Assembly: GCA_003118195.1 (NCBI GenBank)
Contig: BEXV01000001.1
Coordinates: forward strand, 33,469 to 97,468
Length of the DNA stretch: 64,000 bases
Direction: 5' to 3'
Source of the DNA: Hemicentrotus pulcherrimus
Lineage: Eukaryota > Echinodermata > Echinoidea > Camarodonta > Strongylocentrotidae
This document shows positions 13,901-26,185 of the stretch, in pieces; within the stretch, counting starts at the first letter, position 1; the number at the start of each line of letters is the position of its first letter. Under the pieces are notes generated by a model. It saw only the letters and a list, made by a program, of their open reading frames with translations. It did no database searches and had not been told where the DNA came from. The translations under genes were made by a program, and so were the position numbers.

Positions 13901-14060
13901 TGTGACTTCAGGCTCTAGGCAATCATGTTAGTGGTTCTAAAACTGATTGTGCTCGCCCGCATAGAAGCTTAATCATGAATCTTTGTGACTTCATGATCTA
14001 CGCAATCATGTTACTAAAATTGATTGTACCCACCCACATAGAAGCTTAATAGTGAATCTT
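13901..14060 (+). repeat. Two-copy direct tandem repeat (about 80 bp unit)
   Basis: Copy 1 is 13901-13983 and copy 2 is 13984-14060. Both start TGTGACTTCA, share GCAATCATGTTA and CATAGAAGCTTAAT, and end GAATCTT, with small indels between them. This is an old local duplication outside any gene. Confidence 0.75.
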
Positions 14061-16295
14061 TGTCAATTTATAGTTTTGTTGGCTACTGTTGGTATATGCA
14101 TATGTTTTTATAATAGAAAGTTTTCAAAGCAGTTTATTTATCTTGAGTGCTTGTAGAATGAATGTAGTAGATTTGTATTTCTTAAAGAAATGCATCAGAA
14201 TTAGTCTATGCATGTTATACTTTGATGTCAAAAGCATCTCGTGAATCAGCAACTCTGTGTTTATCCAAGATTGTAAATATTAATGTATGGTGTGTGAAAT
14301 ATGTAGATTATCAGACTATGAAATGCTTACACATGCAGAAAGTAATGATTTGGTAAGAGCATTACATCTTTCAAACCCAGTCAGCTTATTACATTGGTAG
14401 GTAGGTTACAGGATACTACATAATGATAATATTACTGCACAATGTACAAAAAGTCAATAGTTTCTCAAAAGAATATATGTACTACCTCTATATACAAACC
14501 TGGTAGGACAAATATATGAAAGTGCATCTTACTGTTTGTGAAATTATACATTTCAGCCAATTGCTACAATAAAAGTTGATTTCTTCATACGGTATATGAT
14601 ATCATCATACAATGATTATTTTGAAGCACTGATCACGCGGACAGTCAGAAAGCATATTGGAGTTCATCTATAAGTTTCATGTACCATATAAAGTGGTTAA
14701 GTTAGAAATCATTTGTTAGTTTTTTAGACAATGCAAATGAATCTGCTCCGGATCTTTCATTGAAGTTATTTTCTTAAACTGTGAAATCTGATGTTTAATG
14801 CTGCGAGTTTCTCATCTAGAATGATAGATATCATATATGAGGAAGCCCAAAATATTTGCTATGGGATTCTAGTTCATGAAAAGGTAGTAAAACTTGATGT
14901 TGTCTGCCAGTACATGTATAGAACTTCCATACACTCAAGGAGATGGGGTTTCTCCCCATCCAATAATGGATGATATTACATGCAGCACATGCACACCTCT
15001 TTGGGATGGTGACATTTAAAGGTTGATCCCCAGGCGTAAATAATCACATCTGATTGATACACATCTGTAAAAACCCAATACACACACACACACATCAATG
15101 GTTTCTAAGATAACTCTCTATACTGTGACTAAAGTATCTTTGTACCTACATGTATCTGGGGACTTGCAATTGAGGGTTAAGAAAATTTTATTGTATACAC
15201 ATAGAGTCGGGTCTGTTTGTAACATTATCTTTAGAAATGTGGAGATAAAATATTGGGGTCGATTTGAACAATGCTATCCCTTTATGCAAATATACTACTT
15301 TCAATTATTCTTATATACAAGTTCAGTGAAGTATTTTTTGTTTACGTAAATAGTAATATTATTCAAGCCTCCATTTGGACATCTTTGGAGTGGAGGGATC
15401 TGTGCAGTTTATATTTTATCACTGCATATCATTCTTGTGTAGTTTAATATATTACAAAATGTACAATTTGCATAACTTCCGGTATGCACATTTTCTGATG
15501 TCTATTCCCTACAGTTCAGTCTTATATCTCTTCCATCATTTCAGTATGATAACACCTTGAACAATAATATATATTATTATCAAAGCAAGAAATGTTTTTA
15601 TGTTTAGATTTACAAATCATGTACATTAATCCAAAGTTCATAGATCTGTGTGTCATATTTTTTTGTCAAAAGCTATTCAAAGTCAAATTAATTTGGGTAA
15701 CATTTTTATTAGGACGACTATTTCATGTAATCCTAGCTCTAGTCTTGATTTATCTGTATAAGTATAGATTTAAAAATTGCATTATATGCTGGTCCTCCAG
15801 ACTAACAAAATACATGCTTTATCATTTGATGACTGAAAGTCCTTTAGTTTGAAATTTTATCATTCAATTTCCACCTATAATTGTTTTGACTTTGAAGTAA
15901 TGCTCATTGTTGTATGTGAAAAGAATCAGATAAATAGCTGCAACTTACATTATATCTGTTTGTGTGAATGTAGAATCGGTCATCAAATTAAGTATGCCTT
16001 CTAGTGCCTTTACCTACCTTTCTGCCCTAGTGTACTGTTTTTCAAATAACCAAGTATTCTTCTAATGCAAACAATGAAGCCTTGAAAATATAATCTAATA
16101 AATTCAATCAAAGATAGATAGATATATATTTCTTGATGTCATCATTCTGTTAATGGACTGAGGTTTAAATATATTATACATCATTGAGAATCATTAAGAG
16201 AAGAGTAACGAATGTACAGTGTTACTTCCTGTATGTTACATCCAGTAGGATAACTACAATTTTTTCTTCACATGATTGCATATATCATATTGCCC

Positions 16296-16400
16296 AAAGT
16301 GAGAGAGTGAGAGACAGGGGGATACTGGAAAGAGAAAGAGAGCATGAGAGACGGAGAGAAAGAGAAGAGAGCCGTAAAGAAGAAGAAAGAAAAGAAATTA
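16296..16400 (+). repeat. GA-rich low-complexity patch
   Basis: An imperfect GAGAGA/GAAAGA purine run. The open frames it creates are E/R/K-rich artefacts of composition, not genes. Confidence 0.7.
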
Positions 16401-18281
16401 CAAACATCCCCCAATCCAGGCATCGCACTTTCCCTACAAATTAAACAAAGTGGCAATCAGGAAATAAATACAGAATACTTCACTTGGTTTATTAGCTTAC
16501 CTAACTATAGTATAGTATGGAGATCCTTTGAAATAAGAACTTTCTCGAAAGTCTTTTGAGGTGTACATAATATCAACAGAATTACAATAAACAAATATCA
16601 TCTGGTAGCCATTTGTCAGTCACTAGTCAAACTAATGCCTCAATTTATCCCAAAAAATCATGTTACATCAATATTAATATACATAACACATAATCCTCAT
16701 TACCTGGTAACTGAAGTCATTGAATGACTCATTTTCATTTTTCATATTTTCATTTATTTTTTTTTGGTCGGGTTCAATTTGGAATACTAGAAGAAATTTA
16801 TTTACAAGCTACAGTGTATTTACAATCTTCCCTTTCTTCTCCTTCCACTCTCGGATCATTATAGGTGTACTTTCAAATAACAAGTTTACAAGTCTCTGGC
16901 TCTTTTGCTTCAACATTTCAGCAATCAAGGAAACAAAAATGGGCTAAATTTGTTAACAACAATCATTATTGCAGTAAGAAACTTTCACAAACCCCAAAGT
17001 TTCAGAGTTGTAATTCGACCATTTTGCTGCATGAATCTTGAATGGAAATGTACCATTTGCAAAATTTGCAACTCAAATATGGTTTTTCAGTAGAATACAC
17101 AATTGAAACGTAATTTGGAACAAACTTTATGCTTTTCAAAAGGTTTCAAAATCCAGAGGCTTTGTCAGCAGCCCTGTAAGTCAAGCTTGCTTATTCACAC
17201 TGCATTCACAAAAGGAACTTACATAATTATATTCAACGCTATACATTTGCTGTAATCAACCAAAAACATGCATGATAATCTAACCACTTTGATATACACA
17301 GTTTAATCTTTTCTCCTGAACCTAAGGTGTGTAGAGTGTATGATAAGTAGAACAAGTACACAAGTTATGTATAAGGTTTGGTCACAAAAGAGTAGTTTTT
17401 ACACTAAAACATTTAAGCTCTAAATCCTTATGCCAATAATCATTTTGGTAGAACATGATTTGTTCACATAATATACCACAGTCAACTAGGAGTGTAGAGG
17501 CTCATCTTACTAACTGCCACCATAATATCTATGGGCACACTTCACTGTGGTGGGTATTGTGTGACACAGGACTTCATGTAAAAGGGATTAGCTTTGATTC
17601 AAAATAAGTTATTGAATGAAAGAAACCTACTTTACTTCAAGAATCAGAACTCAATCTACAGAACACACTTCATTGGATTATTTGATCATGATGCTCCATG
17701 ATAACAGATACATATCTTATGACTGGAAATGTTGCAAACACCTCAAACTTAGTGCCAACAAACACCTGTGTGGAGTACCCATACTGATATTGTATTTCAT
17801 ATAAGATCAATCAACATATATCAACAACCTGACAGAGTGGGAGAGAGGAAACAAATACATGTACAGTATAAGGAGTTGGTATCATTGCATTCGAGCATAC
17901 GATTCCACAAATCTTTTGAACTAAAAACCATCTGAAGTTACAAGACAAACACTAAGCTCATAAGGACTCCTCTCCTCCCCATATATCTTTTTCAAACAAA
18001 TTGGTTGATTCATTTGCAGCTTTTCTACAAAAAATGGTGTCAGTTGGAAACACATATCACAAACGAATTAAAGATAGTTAAGTTCAGCTTTAGAAGTCTG
18101 TAGCATACTGGTACGAACCTTAGAGGCAAAACATATCTTACACCAAGACAGCAAGACAGGATAGTACATATCATGGGTGGAGTGACCCTAAAGAATGACA
18201 TTCCAGACACAGTCCAGACCTTAAGAGGTCCAATGTTCAATCACAGTTCCTTTCTGCAGTAAAACAAGCATCCTAGGAACA

Positions 18282-21200
18282 TTATCTCTTCTGTTTCTTG
18301 CCCTTTCCTTTCTTAGGTTGGCAGTACTTAGCCTCTAGGTTAGCAAAGAGACCATCCATCTGCTGCTCTCGACTCTTCTGCCTTCCTAAGATCAGTGCTT
18401 TGAGGGCATCATCACCACCTCCAGCGGAAGCCCCTCTGCCATTGAGCCCAAGCTCCTCAGCTAACTCGTTGGCTTCTTCAGCCTCTTGGGCTGCCTGTAC
18501 GCAGGAGAAGACAGATATAGGGATACAGATTATACTTGAGAATGGTGTGGAGGTTAAACGGTACAGGTCGTAAGTTATGCCTCCTTTCCGCAGAAATAAT
18601 AATAAGATGTTTCTGAAAAGGACACATTTTCCTTGCATTTAAATTCTAAATTTGAAATTATTTGTTACCCCATCTTGCTTAAAGGGACTAGAGTCTATAA
18701 CATTGTTCAGATGGGAGATAAATGGTGCTAAGGTAAAGTTCAATGCTAGATGTACAATGTCCTTTGGCAAAATATTAATCAACATTTGACACTCTCCATC
18801 CAGGTGTTAAATGGGTACCAGTAGAAAGGAATTCCTTGAATGCTATGAGCGCCGAAATCGGCAGCCTAGCAAAGCTAGGGTAATAGTTTGAGTGCCTTGA
18901 GCACCATGCATGGTGCATATGTGCGCTATATCCAATATTATTATTAATATCATTAAATAATGATAATCTGAATTTTTGTTTTGTATGTTTTTTGTTTTTT
19001 TCCCCGTCTTGAAATCTCAAAATTGATGGGAGGAATCTCATCCCTAAATTATATATTTGGAAATCGGCACCAAAGTTATAGGCAGTTAGCTATTCCATAA
19101 CAAATGAACAGTATTATCCTAGCCAAGCGCATAGATTGAGTTCTCTATCTTGCTGCAGTAGTTCTGAGCAAATTCTAATATATGTGATTAAAGACTTTCT
19201 TGAACAATATTGTGCAAGACCACCCCTTGAATTGCATGCATTATTTGTCAAATAAATTACTAACACAGTAACACAGTTATTATAGACTTTCAGTACCATG
19301 GTTATCAATTATTACTGAAAGATATCAGATGATTTATCAATCATAAGTTAAACTATATTTTGACCTGTAAAAACACTTCATGTTTATCAAAAGGCCTATC
19401 AGTAATAAACTGGACTTTCAATGCCAAGATAATTGAGTTGACAAGTAAGGTCAATCTTCTTTTCTTCTTCATAATAACATTGTAATGACTTTCTATGCCA
19501 GTGTATGCATAGAAAAAAAGCCTATTCAGCCTCCCCTTCGGTCTTGAAAAGTGCTATATAAGAACTAGCTATTATTATTATTATTACCCTTTTCTGTCTA
19601 GCTTTCTGTTTCTTCTTTGAGGCCTTCTCAAATTCATCAAACATGGGCACCTCTCCTTTCTTGATGAGCCCCTTTAAGATCTTGGTAAACCTTGGCACAT
19701 CTTCCTCTGTGCTGCACATAACATTATACAGAATATCATCCATGTCACCTTCATACTCAACATATGCCGCTTTCAAGTCATTGAGTTCTTCTGCAGAACC
19801 TGAAATGTACAAGAAAGGAAAGAGATTCAACAACCAAGTACTTTGTTACAAAATACTCATACCGGTACTTCATATGAAACATAATAGCAGGGATCTGTAA
19901 CATAAAAAGTTACAACTAATTGTATCTACCCCAAATTAAGATACCATTTCACAACAAGAATGGGGATATAAAAGATTTTTTATTTGATTGTAAGTCGACT
20001 GTTTACTGTTAGGTCACATTTTAATAACAATCATAAAGTCAGTATCCTTTTTTTTTTATGTATGGTGCTCATCGATTTAAGCCAATAGGCATTCATTTCA
20101 TTTCTGAATGGACTAATTCTATCACTATTGCTATCAAATTGTTGCTAAGCCTATGTGACCAGCCCTATAAGATATTACATTCTTTAACTCTTTTAAATGT
20201 AAGATTTAATAATACTTTGTTGGTTTTTAGATCAATAATAATATTTGCATGTTAACACGTCTACTATGGCAATTATAGGCAATTGTTGGAATTTGTATGT
20301 ATCTTTTAGTAATAGTGACTGCCTCAACACAACCTTATGGTTTCATTTGCAGTTTCCCCAGTTCAATTCTATTGCTGATTATCTTTGTATAAGTCCAGTA
20401 GATATGTTTCCATTTTGTGTGCGTTCTCTGTTTTCTATAATGTATATAATCTGTATCACATGTGTTTTTATGCATTTGAATTGTAATAAAATTTGAAACT
20501 TTAAACTTGAATAAAATAATCAACATTAATTCAAAAAAGACCCATTCAAGAATGTATTTAAATTAATGGATGCTTCCATCATGGACCCATGCTTCCATTA
20601 ATTCAATAATATGGAAAGGGCAGGTAATGTACATAGTTATGTTGGCAAGCCTCAGCCAAACTTTGGAGATACCATAAATAACCACTATTATCTGAGCCGT
20701 TTCCCCGATAAGAGGGATACCTCCAATTGACGTCTCTGATTTGACTGAACTGTTCATGTTTTGGAGGTTTCACTGCTATATCACAATAATGATTTTTTTA
20801 TTTCCCTACACGCAAAACACCAACATCTTCTGGTAAGACACTACTCTACATTTAAACAACTTGACCCAGGTGTATGGGTTGCAATGCATTATGAACCAAA
20901 GCCGCAAAAAGTAAAACCACAACTAAAAAATATCCAAAAATTCTAGGAGGCGTTCAGTGTTATGTGCTACACAAAATTAGACTATCATCGATATCATTTG
21001 ATGTTATACTTTGGAAGAATAGTTAACCATGATCGAGTAAGAGCTGAATTGATTTATTCTACAAATCTTATACATGTGTACAGTCACACTGCATCCAAAC
21101 CAATTGATTTTAGGCCATTTAAAATAATGCATTTTTTATGTTTGGTCTGTTGTCCATTTGGTATTGATCTCAATTGTGTAAAGGGGGTACATTGTAGCGA

Positions 21201-21375
21201 AGAGAGAGACAGAAAAACAGAGACAGAGAGAGACAGAGAGAGAGGGAGAGAGAAGAGAGGGAGAGAGAAGAGAGGGAGAGAGAGAAGAAAAAAAACCAGA
21301 CAAAGACAGAGAGGGAGAGAGATAGAGATAGAGATGGGGGAGAGATAGAGATGGAGGAAAAGAAGAGGGAGAGAG

Positions 21376-21413
<38 letters not shown>

Positions 21414-24255
21414 ATACTAGGGCTTCATCTTACTTACCTCTGTATTTCTCATTAAACTCTTGAATGTCCTTCACTTCAACCTTCTTAAAGAGAATTCTCC
21501 AGTAAGCATCCCAATCCTTCTGCTGGTCGGTATCTATCTCATCATCGACCTCACCTGAAACAAAGGTCAATCAAGTTGAGTGCATGATTGGAAATGATCA
21601 ATTCTTAAAGGTAATACAAAGTTTTGGGAAATTTTGAAAATCGGGTGAATAGTGATTGTCTTTTTGATATGCCGTTATTTTGATGCTCCTGTGGATGTAT
21701 TATAAGCACTAGAAAATTTAGCCCCTAAAATACTAAAAAAGATAAATTTCAAATAGGCGCGTACCCAAACGGCGGCAGGGGAGGGGGGCCAAAGGGGGGC
21801 CCAATTCGTTAAAAAATATTGAGCGGCAAAACAGCCAGCCGGCGAATAAGCAGGGGGGTCGAAAGAGGCACTTTTTTTTATCTGGAAATATTTAGCGTCG
21901 ACTCAGCCAGCCGGTGAATAAGCGGGTGGGGGGTAAAGACTAAAGAGCACTGATTTTAAAATTTGCAAAATCGCGCCGGCTGATGATTTGCTCAGTTGGG
22001 AGGGGTTCTGGGGGGTTGGAGTGAGCACTAATTTTGTTTTTCTTTCTTCACAAATGTTAAGATAGCACCCCCCCCCCCCCTCCCCCTTTAACACAAGGGG
22101 AGAAGGCCCCTCTCCAAATAAGGGTAGCATTAATGTGTTTTTGCCTGTTTTTTTACTACATGAAAAGCCAAAATAAATATTTGACTCATCCAACCAATTT
22201 ATAGGATTAATGGTACTAAACTCAAGTGCACAGACACATATGTGAAGTCCAAAACCAATACATCAATCCATACGTCAGCCCGGTTTCGATTTCATGGAAA
22301 ACTAGCTTTGCCCCGATATGAAACAGGCTTCTCGGCTACTTGGCGTGCGTGCGCAGTGATCTTTTAATTTTGTAACGCACGGTGCCTAGACCACTCAGAA
22401 ACACAGAAACACTAAATTGAGACACATCGTGCAGAGGCGCTCCTGAAACCGAATTTCCAATCCACCAAGTCCACAGCCACAGCACATCTAATGTCCTTTG
22501 GCAAGACATTAATCTACAAATTACCACTCCTCCCAGCCTGGTGTAGAACATGGGTACTCAGAAGAAGGGAATTCCTAAAATGAAAGAGCACCTATTAGGG
22601 TAGCCCCGCTAATGCCAAGGTAATGATAGCACTTAGAAACATTAGTAGTAAGCATTATATTTTTGATCAATGAAATCATGTTCAGTGATTGGTCAACATC
22701 ATGCATCATGTGACCAAACATAACATTGCTATGATGCTACTGATAAGTAAAATGTGGTATATGTGAAGTCATCTATGGTATAGTGCACTATACCATAACA
22801 CTATACCATGGATGACATCATACATAAGGTAGATAAGCATTGTGACATCACATTATGTTAAGTCAAAAGTAATGCGCAATTTGCGTGTCTTATTGAATGC
22901 GCGTTAATATAATTGTGCGTAGGTTAAATTCAACTTGCTTCGGCAATACCCGGCCAAATGTGGGTGACATGAGAATAAAATTAAAAACAATATGCCAGCC
23001 ATTCATTAAGTCAAACATTCAGATAGTAACTAAGTGATATAAAACAAATATACCAAGCATTTAGTTTGAAAAATATAAAGCAAGTATATCATGCGCTATT
23101 TCAAGCCACTAGTGAAATTATGGATTCCTCGGCGACAGAAATAGCAACCCGGTCCATAATTTCAACTAGAGCCTCTCAGTGCATGGTATATTTGATTACT
23201 ATCATAATGTTACTATCATTACTATAATAAAAATCCCAACCTGTCTCATCATAAAGATTTCTCCTAGCTTTGTCTGAAAGGACAGTGTAGACTCTGGACA
23301 ATGTTTGGAACTTGACCGTTGCGTCTACCTTATCCTCTTCAGTTGCCCGGTCAGGATGGACCTTCAAAGACTGCTTGTAGTAAGCTTTCTTCACTGTAAA
23401 TAAGAAACGAGATTTGAAATGTGAGCTCTTTTTGTGCGACAAGGACATTGCGACATCAATGACAGTCACGATGTCATCACACTCAATCCAGCAAAGCATA
23501 GAGAGTCAATGCTAATGCGTATTGACCTTTAGCACTGCTGTGAGGCAGGTATTATTAGACCTATACACAAATATACACACCACACAATATTGCATAGACT
23601 GCATGCACACAATTATGCCGATGCGGCTGTAGTCAAAGTTTGACAGTAGACTTACAATTTGAATTTTTAAATAATTCTTTTTAACATCGGTAAGTTGAAG
23701 AAAAAAATGTATTTTACCACTATTTAGGTGTCATCAATTGTCCAAATGTACAGATTTTGAGTGAAATCAGTTGAGTTTTGTACAGTGGTGTTTGAAATGT
23801 TGAGAATCAAAAGCAGCCACAGCTTTTACAAGTAGACTACACAGCCAGGATAGTGATGCTCATGTGTGGTCACAATGTCATCACACTGTGACTTTGGCTC
23901 TCAGTGCAAAAGTGCATTAGCCTAGAGCACAACAGTGTTAATTTCTTACTTGTCTCACTCTTGGGGCTTACATGGATTCACAAATAGCCTCACAACTTAT
24001 TTCAAATAATTGTGAACATCTTCAGTTAACATCCACTCATACACAACAAAATGCAAACTACTGTCTTACTTACATATATTTCAATATGTGGGACGATTTC
24101 ATTTTTCTCTTAGTCTAACTTTACGTGAACGGATGCCGTAATCGTTACTTTATTTCCATCTTACCTTCACTTGCTGAGGCTTCCTTTGAGATCTTTAAAA
24201 CATCATAAAGAATTCTTGTTCCGAACATCTGATCACACATTTCTAAGAGCGCCAT
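18282..24255 (-). CDS. DNAJC9: DnaJ homolog subfamily C member 9 (histone chaperone / HSP70 co-chaperone)
   Basis: Exons in transcript order are 24255-24165, 23393-23241, 21554-21438, 19799-19588 and 18494-18282. All introns are GT-AG with consistent phase, giving 261 residues against 260 for human DNAJC9. The protein starts MALLEMCDQMFG. The J domain (about 15-82) carries HPD at 43-45, in the exon 2 segment KQSLKVHPDRATEEDK. The middle region has the family signature KDWDAYWRILFKK, followed by an acidic helical segment (GDMDDILYNVMCSTEEDVPR), and the end is lysine-rich (AKYCQPKKGKGKKQKR). Human DNAJC9 binds H3-H4 dimers through its C-terminal part and recruits HSP70 through the J domain, mostly in the nucleus. 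The basic tail here fits nuclear location. The start was chosen because it matches the family N-terminus and a 5' splice site follows 91 bases later. The gene is convergent with DCLK and divergent from the Lifeguard gene. Confidence 0.95.
18745..18960 (+). mobile_element. SINE-like element, 5'-truncated, in DNAJC9 intron 4
   Basis: The body AATGTCCTTTGGCAAAATAT is followed by a CCAGGTGTTAAATGGGTACC block, then TGAGCACCATGCATGGTGCA and a GCGCTATAT end leading into an ATT-rich tail. The same body recurs at 22485-22650 and the same end at 19505-19587. I see no tRNA-like head with A and B boxes, so the copy looks 5'-truncated. It lies antisense to DNAJC9. The SINE call rests on the recurring body, shared tail and microsatellite end; the family name is not established here. 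Confidence 0.65.
19505..19587 (+). mobile_element. SINE 3' tail abutting the DNAJC9 exon 4 donor
   Basis: Only the 3' end of the element remains: CTTGAAAAGTGCTATATAAG followed by (ATT)5 at 19571-19586. The tail ends exactly where DNAJC9 exon 4 ends (19588). Read on the gene strand, the intron therefore starts GTAATAATAATAATAATAG, and the splice donor appears to be made of element sequence. Confidence 0.6.
20050..20520 (+). other. AT-rich segment ending like a retroelement 3' UTR
   Basis: Within DNAJC9 intron 3 (19800-21437). It ends TTGTAATAAAATTTGAAACT with several AATAAA-like words, resembling the end of a polyadenylated or LINE-derived sequence on the + strand. I found no reverse-transcriptase similarity in it, so the assignment is weak. 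Confidence 0.2.
21190..21412 (+). repeat. GA-rich simple repeat next to DNAJC9 exon 3
   Basis: A nearly continuous GAGAGA/GACAGA/GGGAGA purine array ending in a pure (GA)n run at about 21378-21409. On the gene strand it is a CT-rich tract starting about 25 bases after the exon 3 donor (21437). Open frames in it are artefacts. Confidence 0.85.
21605..21770 (+). mobile_element. 5' part of a TTAA-flanked MITE (family 1), DNAJC9 intron 2
   Basis: TTAA (21605-21608) is followed by AGGTAATACAAAGTTTTGGG and about 150 bases that closely match the start of the complete element at 31007-31522, including the shared CCTGTGGATGTATTATAA block. The right half is missing or replaced by GC-rich repeat DNA. 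Confidence 0.7.
21765..22085 (+). repeat. GC-rich, G/C-run repeat region in DNAJC9 intron 2
   Basis: Two similar blocks, around 21833 and 21905, contain CAGCCAGCCGGCGAATAAGC or its near copy, each followed by a G-run. A C-run lies at about 22068-22080. Composition is sharply unlike the flanking AT-rich intron. It is probably part of another dispersed element, class unknown. Confidence 0.5.
22485..22650 (+). mobile_element. SINE-like body, second copy, DNAJC9 intron 2
   Basis: TAATGTCCTTTGGCAAGACA, CAGCCTGGTGTAGAACATGG and GGGAATTCCTAAAATGAAAG match the element at 18745-18960 block for block. The shared GCGCTATAT tail is degraded. The bases upstream (22360-22484) may hold a decayed head, but I cannot identify promoter boxes. 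Confidence 0.6.
22759..22829 (+). repeat. Inverted repeat with a 24-bp perfect palindrome
   Basis: TATGGTATAGTG followed by CACTATACCATA (22774-22797) is a perfect palindrome. A second, overlapping inverted match pairs TCATCTATGGTATAGTG with CACTATACCATGGATGA, reaching out to about 22829. It lies in DNAJC9 intron 2 and may be the core of a foldback or MITE-like element. Confidence 0.6.
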
Positions 24256-25019
24256 ACTGAAAACAAGTAGTAGACTATGAAGGAGACGGAATTCTTTTTC
24301 AATATTAAATAACCGGAAATGATTTTCCCGCACTTTGAATTGCGCGCGCCAAAAACTGGATGCCTCTATCATCTAAATAATTATAGCTGTACTAGAAGTT
24401 GGCTTTTACCTACAACACGTTCCCTCTTGAAAAAGGTAGCCTAGTTACGAAATTGATTTATGAGAGCTTAAAAGAGTATTAATCACAAGTTTCAGGCCTG
24501 TAAGCAGTCCGGTTAAACAAACAAAACACCGGCTATCATAAATTTATCAAATTAGATGCGGCCCTCTTACTTGCCTGAACCCCATTATACTAGGGAATGC
24601 CGGTAATAATGATAATGATAATATATTGTGTGCGTGTGTGCGTGTGTGCAATAATGATAATAGTGACTAGAACTACTACTGCTTCTACTAAAGATAATAA
24701 CAATAATGAAAATATTGATAACAATAGTAATAATATTGATAACAATAGTAATACTAATGATAACACTAGTAATAATAATGATAATAATAGTAATAATAAT
24801 GATAATAATAATGAATTAAATTTTGAGATGATGCATGATAACCAATATATTAACATATATCATTGACATCTCTTACGCCATTTACGTATCTTCTTCAGTA
24901 GCATAATTATACCGTAATACGTGTACAATATTTAGATTTNAAGCGCCCTTTTAAAATTTCAAATATGTGCATATTCCACATTCTTATACGTGTCTTTAAT
25001 ACCAACTCTAATAAAGACT

Positions 25020-25690
25020 AGTGTCCATTTACCTCTGATTGCCCTATTCAAATCTGAGAGGTGCCCATTTTACTTTAACAAGTGAACTTTTCTTTTTTAA
25101 TAAGGGCCCATTCCTCTTCAGATAAGTGTCCCTTTTTTATATTTGATGAGTGCCCCTTGTCACCTCTGATAAGTGCCCCTTTTAATTTGACACGTCCCTC
25201 TTTCTTTCTAATAAGTACCTTTTTCCTTCTGATAAATGCCCCTTTTTAAAATAAAAGCCACCTCCCCTTCTCATAAATGCTCCTACTTACACCTCCGATA
25301 AATACCTCAATTCCGTCAAGTGCCAATTTCCTTAGTACTAAGTGCCCCTTTTTTATTCTCACAATTGCTCCTATTAATCTCGGGTGAGTGCCCTTTTTCA
25401 GGTAGAAAAAGTGCCACTTACTACCTCTAATAAGTGCCCAACCACCTCTTATATTTGCCTCTTTTCAAATCTGAGAGGTGTCCCTTATATTTTGACGAGT
25501 GCCCCTTTTCATTCTTATAAGTGCCCCTTTTCATCTCTGATGCCCCTGTTCTTTTGACACGTGCCCCCTTATCCTTCCTAGTTAGTGCCATTTTCCTTCT
25601 AATAATTGCCCCTAATTCTCCTTTGAAATAAGTGCCCCTTTTCCGTTCTCATAAGTGCCCCTTTTCATCTTTGGTGAGTGCCCCTTTTTC
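25020..25690 (+). repeat. Degenerate minisatellite with a GTGCCCCTTTT core
   Basis: More than twenty imperfect units, each roughly AAGTGCCCCTTTT followed by a pyrimidine-rich piece and CTCTGATA or TTCTAATA. Spacing is about 22-32 bases. Units vary strongly, so the array is old or never well homogenised. It gives no sensible protein frame. Confidence 0.75.
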
Positions 25691-26185
25691 CTTACACCTC
25701 AAAATGTGCTCATGATTAACAGCAACCCGGCGAGCGCATTTTTTAAAAAATTAATTTCGCCCATAGCTCGCTCACTAATCTTGTGTCTTAGAAAAAAAAT
25801 ATCTTTTCAGTCTTTTATGATTAGATTGTGCTTAAAATCCCCATCAGAATTATGTTTATTCCTGTTTTAATTTATAAGATGTAGTTTTTCGCACTACGAC
25901 GTCACAAATACATTAATCATATCCAACTAGTATGATGCTTGAGCAGTATCTTGGACAATGTAAAGAGAGAAACAAACATTGAAATCATCCCTGACAATGC
26001 AGCCTGTGATAATGTAATGACGCTGTAGGGGTGTATACAAATGTCTTAAAATGGCATATTTTCACTTTGAAGTTTCCCTTTGTAGGTACCCTTTTATGTT
26101 GGTGCCCCCCCCCCCCTTACAGTGGGTAAATAATATATATATTACGCCACATAGCTAAAATGCAGTTTGTAGGCCCACATCGTCA

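Larger units (their letters stand above)
12680..18281. other. Interval between convergent DCLK and DNAJC9 (3' UTRs and spacer)
   Basis: AT-rich DNA with no coding exon that I can support. It should contain both 3' UTRs. A candidate poly(A) signal for DCLK (AATAAA, 13086-13091) lies 0.4 kb past its stop. Candidate signals for DNAJC9 on the - strand (TTTATT on +) are at 16753-16758 and 16797-16802, but these are common words in such DNA. The interval also holds a (CA)n run near 15079-15096, a purine-rich GA patch at about 16296-16400 and a two-copy direct repeat at 13901-14060. Confidence 0.6.

Noticed and set aside
16184..16559. Charged open frames near 16.3 kb
   Set aside because: They are produced by a GA-rich low-complexity patch and have no gene structure.
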